A model generated the notes under the pieces. The model searched no databases and was not told the DNA's origin. It saw only the letters and a list, made by a program, of their open reading frames with translations. A DNA stretch of 64,000 bases from Stenotrophomonas acidaminiphila (GTDB lineage Bacteria > Pseudomonadota > Gammaproteobacteria > Xanthomonadales > Xanthomonadaceae), in assembly GCA_002951995.1 (NCBI GenBank), contig CP019797.1, positions 2,836,501-2,900,500 on the forward strand. The letters run 5' to 3'. Numbering within the stretch: the stretch's first letter is position 1; every line of letters begins with the position of its first letter. Shown here piece after piece: positions 8,060 through 15,857 of the stretch. The translations under genes and the position numbers were made by a program.

Positions 8060-9814
8060 ATGAATCCCAACGCCCGCACCGCCCGCGTCCCACACCGCCC
8101 CACGGTCAGAACGCTCGTCAGCGCGATCGGCGCGTTGACCCTGGCCGCCTGCAGCAACATGCCGCCGCGCAGCGTGCAGGAACTTCCGCCGACCGAGTAC
8201 AAGGCGCTGGAGCGCAGCGGCACGGCCATCGTCGAGGAATCGAAGAAGCTGGCCGCCCAGCAGGACCGCATGCGCGAACAGGTCGAGCAGCGCATGCAGC
8301 AGCAGGCCGAGGCCGCCGCGCCGGTGGCGCCGGCCTACGACCCGCTGGAGAACACCGTGGTCAGCATCAGCATGTTCAACGCCGACGTCGGCCAGCTGCT
8401 GTGGGCGCTGGCCGACGAGCTGAAGATGAACCTGATCGTCGACCCGCAGGTGCTGGAACAGCGCCAGCGCACCAGCCTGCACCTGCGCAACGTCAGCGCG
8501 CGCGAGGTCTACAACCACATCCTGGGCGCGTTCGACCTGCACGGCGAGATCCGCGGCGGCGCGCTGGTGGTCGGGCAGGTGCGCGAACGCATCTTCAACG
8601 TGGACCTGCTGAACGCCAGCACGTCCTTCGACCTGTCCACCGGCGGCGACGTGTTCGGCGCCGGCATCCAGAGCGCCGGCGGCGGCGGCCAGTCGCTGCG
8701 TGGCACGCTCACCATGAGCGGCAGCGTCGGCAAGGACAGCGACCCCTACAAGCAGCTGGATTCCGCGCTCAAGGTGATCCTGGGCAGTGACGAGCAGGCC
8801 GCCACCGCGCGTGGCCCGGACGCGCCGCCGGCGCCGGAGAAGAGCCGTTACAGCCTGGACCCCAGCTCCGGCACCCTGTACGTGCGCGCCCGTCCGTCGC
8901 AGATCCGCGCGGTGGAGGAACTGGTCGGCCACACCACGGCCAAGATGCGCCGCCAGGTGCTGGTGGAAGCGCAGATCCTGGACGTCTCGCTCAACGACAA
9001 CTTCCAGTACGGCGTGGACTGGAACCTGCTGCGCAACCGCGTGGCCGGCATCTACGGCGACAGCCCGGCCACCATCGCGCCGCTGCCCGGCACCCCCGCC
9101 AACCCCGACCTCGGCATCCCCGAAAATCCCAACCTGCTGCCCTACCAGCGCTATGGCCGCTATGGCGACCAGGCGCGCAACATCATCTTCCCCAACCAGA
9201 CGCTGGGCTCGGTGGCCGGGCGCGGGCTGGGCATCAGCTACCTGACCGACACGTTCTCGGCCGCACTCAACGCGCTGCGCACCTTCGGCAACGTCAAGGT
9301 GCTGTCCAACCCCAGCGTACGCGTGCGCAACGGCAGCCCGGCCTACCTGAGCGTGGGCTCCAACATCCGCTACGTCACCAAGTCCACCAGCAACTTCTCC
9401 AATACCGGCGGTGGCACCGCGTACAACCAGTCCACCGACATCCAGACCGATTCGCTGTTCTCCGGGGTGGTGATCGGCGTGGCGCCGATCGTGCACGACA
9501 ACGGCGGCGTCGAACTGCTGGTGCACCCGATGCAGACCGAGGTGGTGCCCGGCAGCCTGGAGCTGCAGAAGTTCCCCAACGGCAATGCGGTCACCCTGCC
9601 GGTGGTCAACGTCAAGGGCATCACCACCACGCTCAACCTGCGCGATGGCGACACCGTGCTGCTCGGCGGGCTGATCGACCAGAAGGCCAACCTCAACGAC
9701 AGCGGCATCCCCGGCCTGTCCGACGTACCGGCGTTCGGCAAGCTGTTCGGGTCGCGCGCCAAGCAACAGAGCACCCGCGAACTGGTGCTGGTGCTGCGGG
9801 TGAAGGTGATATGA
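8060..9814 (+). CDS. Pilus secretin, outer-membrane lipoprotein (MshL/PilQ/GspD family)
   Basis: Forms the outer-membrane channel through which the pilus passes. I start at the ATG at 8060, which gives a lipoprotein signal peptide ending LTLAAC (lipidated Cys31) and 584 residues; an ATG 48 bases upstream would add a non-signal extension. N0/N1-like periplasmic domains occupy about residues 90-290. The secretin domain follows with its usual marks: VLVEAQILDVSLND, VKVLSNPSVRVRNG, a region around VVIGVAPIVHDNGG, and LRDGDTVLLGGLID near the C-terminus. A Gly-rich loop lies in the N-domains. The stop overlaps the next ATG. Confidence 0.9.
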   Translation: MNPNARTARVPHRPTVRTLVSAIGALTLAACSNMPPRSVQELPPTEYKALERSGTAIVEESKKLAAQQDRMREQVEQRMQQQAEAAAPVAPAYDPLENTVVSISMFNADVGQLLWALADELKMNLIVDPQVLEQRQRTSLHLRNVSAREVYNHILGAFDLHGEIRGGALVVGQVRERIFNVDLLNASTSFDLSTGGDVFGAGIQSAGGGGQSLRGTLTMSGSVGKDSDPYKQLDSALKVILGSDEQAATARGPDAPPAPEKSRYSLDPSSGTLYVRARPSQIRAVEELVGHTTAKMRRQVLVEAQILDVSLNDNFQYGVDWNLLRNRVAGIYGDSPATIAPLPGTPANPDLGIPENPNLLPYQRYGRYGDQARNIIFPNQTLGSVAGRGLGISYLTDTFSAALNALRTFGNVKVLSNPSVRVRNGSPAYLSVGSNIRYVTKSTSNFSNTGGGTAYNQSTDIQTDSLFSGVVIGVAPIVHDNGGVELLVHPMQTEVVPGSLELQKFPNGNAVTLPVVNVKGITTTLNLRDGDTVLLGGLIDQKANLNDSGIPGLSDVPAFGKLFGSRAKQQSTRELVLVLRVKVI

Positions 9815-10710
9815 GCCTGATCCACGACGCGCTGCGGGAACACGACGCGCCGGCGCTGCCGGTGCGGCCGGCGCCGCGCGCGTCCTGGTGGGCACGGCGG
9901 GCGCCGTCCACCCGCGGCCCCCTGCTGTTCGCGGCAGCCGGCCTGGGCGGCTTCGTGCTGGCCGGCGCGGTGCTGTTGGGCCTGGGCGCGCGCGGCACCG
10001 CCGCGCCGTCGGCGGTCGCCGGCAGCGGCGCCGCCCCGCCCACCACGGCGACGACCCTCGCCACAGTGCCCGCGGCGCCGGCCGTGGCCCCCGCGCCCGC
10101 CCCGGCGCCGACGGCCAGCGCCGCGAGCGTGGCGGTACAACCACCGGAATCCACGCCGGCGGTCGTTCCCGCGCCGCAGCCGGCGTCCGACACGCCCGCA
10201 AGCAACACGCCGGGCGTCGCCACGCCGGCCCCGGCCCGGTCGGCGCCGCTGCCGGCGACCGCCGCCAACGACAGCGCCGCGCCTGCGATCCACATCGAGG
10301 TCGAACGCCGCAGCGGCGCCGCCCCGGCCGATGCCGGCGGTGACGGCCGCGCGGTGGAACAGGCCGTGGCCGATGTCGAGCGCGCGATGGCCGGCGGCGA
10401 CCTGGACAACGCCCGCCAGGCACTGGCGCGGCTGGATGGCCTGCTCTCGCCGGAGAGCCTGACCCTGCTGCGCATGCAGGCCTGGGTCGCGCATGCCGGC
10501 AACGACACCGACCAGGCCGAAGCGTTGTACCGCCGGATCGCCGAGCGCGTTCCCGAAGACGTGAACGCCGGGGTCAACATCGCCCTGCTCGACGCCCGCC
10601 GCGGCGACGCCGACGCCGCCCGCGCGCGGCTGGCACGGCTGTCCGGCCGCCATCCGCGCTCGCCGCAGGTGGCCCGCGCGCTGGCCGAACTGGACCGCGG
10701 CGCGCCATGA
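9811..10710 (+). CDS. MshN-like TPR membrane protein
   Basis: A 299-residue protein beginning MSLIHDALRE, like the start of MshN/GspB-type proteins. One transmembrane helix at about 37-60 is followed by a long Ala/Pro/Thr-rich linker (60-165) that could cross the periplasm, then TPR-like helical repeats from about 195 to the end (AVADVERAMAGGDLDNARQAL, EALYRRIAERVPEDVNAGVN). In MSHA-type loci this gene sits between the secretin and the ExeA-type ATPase, as here. It probably helps place or stabilise the secretin; the linker composition is unremarkable for such proteins. Confidence 0.75.
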   Translation: MSLIHDALREHDAPALPVRPAPRASWWARRAPSTRGPLLFAAAGLGGFVLAGAVLLGLGARGTAAPSAVAGSGAAPPTTATTLATVPAAPAVAPAPAPAPTASAASVAVQPPESTPAVVPAPQPASDTPASNTPGVATPAPARSAPLPATAANDSAAPAIHIEVERRSGAAPADAGGDGRAVEQAVADVERAMAGGDLDNARQALARLDGLLSPESLTLLRMQAWVAHAGNDTDQAEALYRRIAERVPEDVNAGVNIALLDARRGDADAARARLARLSGRHPRSPQVARALAELDRGAP

Positions 10711-12149
10711 ACCCGGCCCTGGCCCGCCACCTGCAGACGCTGGGGCTGGAACGCGCGCCGTTCCCGCCCACGCCCGATGCCGCGGCGTGGTTCCAGACCG
10801 CGCGGCTGGAGGCCGAGCGGGTCGAGGCCGCGCACTGCCTGCGTACCCGCGCCGGCTTCGTGCTGCTGACCGGCGAGATCGGCACCGGCAAGAGCACCTT
10901 CCTGCGCCGGCTGCTGGTCGCGCTCGGTGGCGAAGGCATGGTCACCTCGCTGGTGTTCAACACCTTCCTGCAGGGCCCGGACCTGCTGGCCGCGGTACTG
11001 CGGGACTTCGGCCTGGAAGCGCGCGGCACGCCGGCGGCGGACATCGACACCCTCAACCGCTTCCTGGTCCAGCAATGGCGCGCGCAGGTGACCTGCGTGC
11101 TGATGATCGACGACGCGCAGAACCTGACCCTGGAAAGCCTGGAACTGCTGCGCCTGCTCACCAACCTGGAAACCGGCCAGGAAAAGCTGCTGCAGATCGT
11201 CCTGGCCGGGCAACCGGAACTGCGCGCCAACCTGGAACAGCCCTGCATCCGCCAACTGACCAGCCGCATCTGCAAGCACGTGCAGCTCGACGTCCTGGCC
11301 GCTGACGAAGTGCAGCGCTACGTGCATTTCCGCCTGGATGCCGCCGGCAATCCCAGCCCCGGCATCCGCCTGCGCGCCGATGCCGCGCTGGCGCTGCACC
11401 GCGCCAGCGGCGGCAACCCGCGCCGCATCCACCAGATCATGGACCGCTGCCTGTATGGCCTGTACGCGATGCCGGCGCAGGCGCGGGTGATCGACCCGGC
11501 GCTGGTGCGTACCGCCGCCGCCGAAGCCGGCGCGCGCCCGCTGGCACGCCGCCTGCGGCGCACGCGGCCGGCGCTGGCCACCGCCGCCTCGCTGGCCGGG
11601 GTGCTGGCCGCGACACTGCTGGCGCTGGCGCTGCGCGGCGCCGATTCACGCGCCGGCGATGCCCCGCCGGCAGCCGCGGCGATGCCGCTGCAGGCCACCG
11701 CCGCGCCCGCCGGCGACGACCACGCGGACTGGAACGACTGTCTGCGCCGCCTGGGCCAGGCCGGAGTGCAGGTGCAGGCGGTCACCGATGCCTGGCTGGC
11801 ACGGCTGCCCACGCGCGAAGGCCTGTGCCTGCAGCGGCTGGCCGACGGCTGGCAGGCGGGATGGCGTGCGCGGCTGCGCGCGGAGGATTTCCTGGCCGCG
11901 CAGGACCAGCGCGCGCGCGTGCTGGCGGTGCAGGTGCTGCTGCAGGCCGATGGCCTGTATGGCGGCCCCCTCGATGGCCTCTACGGGCCGCGGATGCGCG
12001 CGGCCATCGCGCGCTTCCAGCAATACAGCGGGCTCCCCTCCAGCGGCGCCCCCGACCCGGCGACCCTGTTCCTGTTCGACACCCTGCTGGCGGCCCGCGC
12101 CGCCACTTCGTCCACTTCCCCGGAAACGCAACACCATGGCAACGGTTGA
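10707..12149 (+). CDS. ExeA/MshM-type AAA ATPase with C-terminal peptidoglycan-binding domain
   Basis: A 480-residue membrane ATPase. An AAA_22-type domain covers about residues 30-275 with Walker A GEIGTGKST (56-64) and Walker B VLMIDDAQ (131-138). A transmembrane helix lies at 290-309, and a PG_binding_1-like domain at about 404-460 (VLLQADGLYGGPLDGLYGP, RAAIARFQ). This is the ExeA layout: ATP hydrolysis in the cytoplasm coupled to peptidoglycan contact, which helps insert the secretin through the cell wall. The start overlaps the preceding stop. It ends 33 bases before the next annotated start, the largest gap in this part of the operon (see the following gene). Confidence 0.88.
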   Translation: MNPALARHLQTLGLERAPFPPTPDAAAWFQTARLEAERVEAAHCLRTRAGFVLLTGEIGTGKSTFLRRLLVALGGEGMVTSLVFNTFLQGPDLLAAVLRDFGLEARGTPAADIDTLNRFLVQQWRAQVTCVLMIDDAQNLTLESLELLRLLTNLETGQEKLLQIVLAGQPELRANLEQPCIRQLTSRICKHVQLDVLAADEVQRYVHFRLDAAGNPSPGIRLRADAALALHRASGGNPRRIHQIMDRCLYGLYAMPAQARVIDPALVRTAAAEAGARPLARRLRRTRPALATAASLAGVLAATLLALALRGADSRAGDAPPAAAAMPLQATAAPAGDDHADWNDCLRRLGQAGVQVQAVTDAWLARLPTREGLCLQRLADGWQAGWRARLRAEDFLAAQDQRARVLAVQVLLQADGLYGGPLDGLYGPRMRAAIARFQQYSGLPSSGAPDPATLFLFDTLLAARAATSSTSPETQHHGNG

Positions 12150-12182
12150 TCCCACCCCCGCCCGCCCGCGATCCCGTCCGCC

Positions 12183-13841
12183 GTGCAGCGCGACGGCACG
12201 CGCCTGGGCGAACGCCTGCTCGAACGCGGCCTGATCGACGCCACCCAGCTGCAGTACGCACTGCAGAAGAACGAGGTCGAGAAACAGCGCCTGGGCCGCG
12301 TCCTGATCCGCCACGGCCTGGCCAACGAATCGGACATCGTGCGCGTGCTGGCCGAGATGAACGGCATCGAGTACGTGCAGGTGGACACGCTGGCGCATGC
12401 CGAACCGCAGGTGCTGGCGATGTTCAACCGCGAACTGTGCCAGCTGCGCCAGTTCCTGCCGCTGCGGCGCAGCGGCGATGCGCTGGAAGTGCTGCTCGGC
12501 GATGCCGACACCCAGGCCGTGGGGCAGCTGGTGCTGCAGCGCTGCGGCCTGCGCTGTCGCTTCCTGCAGGGCGAATACGGCAAGGTCGCGCGGCTGATCC
12601 GCCACACCTACTACTTCGCGCAGAACCCGGTCGAAAGCCTGCTCGAACGCGAGATAAAGCGGCTGTCGACCGACAACGACCATGCCTACAGCCCGGAAAA
12701 GCTGCTGGACTACCTGCTGCACTATGCGGTGCGCGAGCGCACAACGGACATCCACCTGGCGCCTTCCGACGACAGCCTGCACGTGCTGTTCCGCGTGGAC
12801 GGCGTGCTGCGGCCGATGTTCGCCATGCCGCTCACCCTCAACCGCCTGCTCGGCTACATCAAGCTGACCGCGGAAATGGACATCTCCGAACAGCGCCGCC
12901 CGCAGGACGGCAGCTTCCGCGCCACGGTGCTGGATTCGGCGGTGACGGTGCGCGTGTCGACCCTGATCACCGATGCCGGCGAGCGCACCGTCATGCGCCT
13001 GCTGCCCGAGCACAGCGACCTGGCCGGGCTGGAGGAACTGGGCTTCTTCGCCGAGGACGTGGCGGTGCTGGAACGCCTGTTCGCGCGCCCGGCCGGGCTG
13101 GTGCTGATCACCGGCCCCACCGGCTCGGGCAAGAGCTCCTCGCTGCATGCCGCGCTGCGGATGCAGTCGCTGATCGAGCGCAACGTACTTACCGTCGAGG
13201 ACCCCATCGAATACCGCGTGCCCGGCGCCGGCCAGACCGAGGTCAACCGTCGCGCCGGCTACGAGTTCAGCTCCGCGCTGCGGCATTTCCTGCGCCACGA
13301 CCCGGACGTGATCCTGCTGGGCGAAATGCGCGACGCCGAGACCGCGCAGGCGGCGCTGGAAGCGGCGGCCACCGGCCACCTGGTGCTCTCGACCCTGCAC
13401 GTGACCACCGTGTTCGGCGTGGTCCCGCGGCTGCGCCCGCTGGGGCTGGAGGCGCAGGTCATCGCCGACAACCTGCTGGCCGTGGTCAACCAGCGCCTGG
13501 TGCGCCAGAACTGCCCGTTCTGCGCCCACGAAGTGCCCTTCAGCGAGCGCGAACTGGAATGGCTGGACCTGCCGGCCGGCAGCTGCGGCAAGCGCGGCGC
13601 CGGCTGCGAGCGCTGCCGCGGCAGCGGCTTCCATGGCCGCCTGCCGGTGTACGACATCATGGTGGTGGACGAAGCGCTGGCCAACGGCATCGCCGACGAC
13701 GTCAGCCGCGAGACGCTGCGCAGCCTGGCCATGAACGCCGGCTTCCGCAGCATCGAGGACGTCGCCAGGGCGCGCGTCATCGCCGGCCAGACCACCAGCG
13801 AGGAAGTGATGCGCGTGGCCGGCGTGGGGCCGGCGCCATGA
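12183..13841 (+). CDS. GspE/PilB/MshE-type pilus assembly ATPase
   Basis: The motor for pilus assembly, 552 residues from the GTG at 12183. An N-terminal MshEN-type domain (1-150) precedes the ATPase core: Walker A GPTGSGKSS (311-319), Asp box VEDPIEY (338-344), Walker B VILLGEMRD (376-384), and a zinc-type tetracysteine (C444, C447, C475, C478). The GTG has no ribosome-binding site. An ATG at 12136 has GGAAA upstream but is in another frame; one extra C in the run at 12155-12159 would join it to this gene and give a start MATVDPTP. The true start is therefore probably 12136 with a base missing from the sequence. Confidence 0.9.
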   Translation: MQRDGTRLGERLLERGLIDATQLQYALQKNEVEKQRLGRVLIRHGLANESDIVRVLAEMNGIEYVQVDTLAHAEPQVLAMFNRELCQLRQFLPLRRSGDALEVLLGDADTQAVGQLVLQRCGLRCRFLQGEYGKVARLIRHTYYFAQNPVESLLEREIKRLSTDNDHAYSPEKLLDYLLHYAVRERTTDIHLAPSDDSLHVLFRVDGVLRPMFAMPLTLNRLLGYIKLTAEMDISEQRRPQDGSFRATVLDSAVTVRVSTLITDAGERTVMRLLPEHSDLAGLEELGFFAEDVAVLERLFARPAGLVLITGPTGSGKSSSLHAALRMQSLIERNVLTVEDPIEYRVPGAGQTEVNRRAGYEFSSALRHFLRHDPDVILLGEMRDAETAQAALEAAATGHLVLSTLHVTTVFGVVPRLRPLGLEAQVIADNLLAVVNQRLVRQNCPFCAHEVPFSERELEWLDLPAGSCGKRGAGCERCRGSGFHGRLPVYDIMVVDEALANGIADDVSRETLRSLAMNAGFRSIEDVARARVIAGQTTSEEVMRVAGVGPAP

Positions 13842-15094
13842 ACGTCTACTACTACCGCCTGCTGCTCTCCAGCGGCCGCGTGCGCGCCGGCGTCACCCAG
13901 TTGTCGGTCGAACACGATTCGTCGGCGCGGATGTGGCTGGAAAAGAACTTCGACGCGGTCGTGCTCACCCTGTACCGCTTCCCCGGTTGGCTGGCCGAAG
14001 CGCAGCGCACCATCACCCAGCTGGTCAAGCCGAGCATCCGCTCGGTGGAGCTGGCCGGGATGCTGCGCGACCTGGCGGTGATGACCTCCAGCGGCATCCC
14101 GATCATGGAATCGCTGCGTGCGGTGGCCAACGAGGTCGGCGGTGGCCGCACCTCCAACGCCGCCCGGCTGGCGCGCCGGCTGCTGGACGAACTGGATGCC
14201 GGCGCCTCGCTCAGCGACGCGGTGTCGCGTTACCCGGACGCGTTCCCGGAGACCGTGCGCAACCTGCTGATGATCGGCGACGAAACCGGCACCATGGACA
14301 AGATGCTGATGGAGTCGGCCGACCACATCGAACGCATCTCCAAGATGACCGCCGACACCCGCCAGGCGCTGATCTACCCGGCGTTCGTGTTCTCGGCGAT
14401 CTTCGCCGCCGGCGGCTTCTGGATCTACTACGTCATCCCCAACCTGGCCGACCTGTTCAAGCAGATGAACGCCAAACTGCCGCCGCTGACCATCGCGGTG
14501 ATGAAGGGCTCGGAATGGCTGATCGGCCACATCGGCTTCATCGCCGTGGCCATGGTGGTGTCCGCGTTCGTGCTGTGGGTGGCCTGGCGCTACAGCCGCG
14601 GCTTCCGCCGCGCCGCGCACTACACCCTGCACAAGCTGCCCATCGCCAGGACCATCATGTACTCCTCGGGGCTGGCGTTCTTCACCGAGTACATGGCGCT
14701 GCTGATCCGCGCCGGCGTGGACATGGTCAGCAGCCTGCAGGTGATGGAACGGGCGATGCGCGACGAGTACTACCGCGACCGCATCATCGCCATCCGCCAG
14801 GTACTGGAGCGCGGCGACCGGGTGTCCGCGGCGATGCGCCAGGTCGGCGGCTTCCCCTCGATGATGGTGCGCATGATCGGCGTCGGCGAGGAGACCGGCA
14901 CCCTGGATTCGCAGTTCGCGCGCCTGTCGGCCGAGTACAGCCTGCGCCTGCAGCGGCTGATCACCAATCTGTCCGAAGTCATCAAGCCGGTGGTGGTGCT
15001 GCTGGCCGGCGGCATGTTCGTGTTCCTGATCGTCGCCCTGCTGCTGCCCGTCTACGACCTGGTCAAGCAGGCCATCGCTTCCCCGCAGTTCTGA
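13838..15094 (+). CDS. GspF/PilC/MshG-type inner-membrane platform protein
   Basis: A 418-residue polytopic protein that forms the platform on which the assembly ATPase acts. Two T2SSF domains (about 60-190 and 270-395) each contain the family's GxP..(E/D)SL-type start (GIPIMESLRAV; GVDMVSSLQVM) and the GDETGTMD / GEETGTLD signature. Three membrane helices are visible (about 180-205, 230-250, 385-410). The first 50 residues are a short cytoplasmic lead. The ATG overlaps the stop of the ATPase gene (ATGA). Length is normal for the family. Confidence 0.92.
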   Translation: MNVYYYRLLLSSGRVRAGVTQLSVEHDSSARMWLEKNFDAVVLTLYRFPGWLAEAQRTITQLVKPSIRSVELAGMLRDLAVMTSSGIPIMESLRAVANEVGGGRTSNAARLARRLLDELDAGASLSDAVSRYPDAFPETVRNLLMIGDETGTMDKMLMESADHIERISKMTADTRQALIYPAFVFSAIFAAGGFWIYYVIPNLADLFKQMNAKLPPLTIAVMKGSEWLIGHIGFIAVAMVVSAFVLWVAWRYSRGFRRAAHYTLHKLPIARTIMYSSGLAFFTEYMALLIRAGVDMVSSLQVMERAMRDEYYRDRIIAIRQVLERGDRVSAAMRQVGGFPSMMVRMIGVGEETGTLDSQFARLSAEYSLRLQRLITNLSEVIKPVVVLLAGGMFVFLIVALLLPVYDLVKQAIASPQF

Positions 15095-15104
15095 GGATCC
15101 CGTC

Positions 15105-15857
15105 ATGCAGCGTGCTTCCCGCCCCCTTCCGTCGGCCGCCGGCTTCACCCTGATGGAGATGTCGGTGGTGCTGGTGATCATCGCGCTAATCATCGGCGCG
15201 GTCAGCGTCGGCCGCGACGTCTACCGCAGCGCCGAGGCCGAACGCATCGGCAGCGAGTTCGTGCAGGGCTGGATCGTGGCCTACGACCGCTACGTGCAAC
15301 AGAGCGGCGTGGTCCCCGGCGATACCCCGGCCAACCCCAGCGGCCGCATCAACGGCCAGCTCGACCGCAACGGCCGCGAGCTGTGCGACGACCCGGGCAA
15401 CTTCGCCCTGCGCAAGGCCATGCTCGAACGCGGCGTCGCGCTGCCGCAGGGGCGCGCCGAGGGCATGGAGTCGTTCTACGTCTACCGCGACAGCCAGGGC
15501 AACCCGCAGCAGCTGCAGGTGTGCTTCGACACCGTCGTCGACTGGGCCGAACCCACACCCACCGGCGGCTACCAGCCGCGGGTGCGCAACATCATGGTGC
15601 TCAAGGGCCTGACCCCGGAGCTGGCCAACCAGCTCGACGCGCGCATCGACGGCCGCATCGACGCCTGTTTCGGCCGCCTGCGCGAGCAGGCGCCGATTCC
15701 CAAGTACAGCGGCGGCAGCAGCCTGTGCAATGTCGCCGTCGGCAGCAGCAGCGCATCGCAGCCGCGGCCATGGACCGAGGACGACACCCAGACCCGCAAC
15801 GGCCGCGAGGACGGCCTGGTCAAGGTGATGACCGGCTACCTGCGGATGAACCAGTGA
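15105..15857 (+). CDS. Prepilin-like protein, paralogue of the first pilin
   Basis: A 250-residue pilin-like protein. Cleavage is predicted after Gly13 (AAG|FTLMEM), with Glu at +5, then a hydrophobic helix. It resembles the protein at 3337: VVLVII.LIIGAV..GRDVYR, a similar central region (LPQGRAEGMESFYVYRDSQGNPQQ against the first pilin's LPPGRGEGKEDRYAYLDTNG), GLTPELA/GLTPDLA and an identical MNQ end. It starts ten bases after the GspF-like gene. Two closely related pilins at separate places in one operon suggest duplication, one perhaps being the main subunit and the other a priming subunit; that split is inference. Confidence 0.85.
   Translation: MQRASRPLPSAAGFTLMEMSVVLVIIALIIGAVSVGRDVYRSAEAERIGSEFVQGWIVAYDRYVQQSGVVPGDTPANPSGRINGQLDRNGRELCDDPGNFALRKAMLERGVALPQGRAEGMESFYVYRDSQGNPQQLQVCFDTVVDWAEPTPTGGYQPRVRNIMVLKGLTPELANQLDARIDGRIDACFGRLREQAPIPKYSGGSSLCNVAVGSSSASQPRPWTEDDTQTRNGREDGLVKVMTGYLRMNQ

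Noticed and set aside
6062..10423. A continuous minus-strand open frame of over 1,400 codons opposite the pilus genes
   Set aside because: It is antisense to well-supported genes, Arg/Pro/Gly-rich, and has no family motifs. Such frames arise from GC-rich codon bias.
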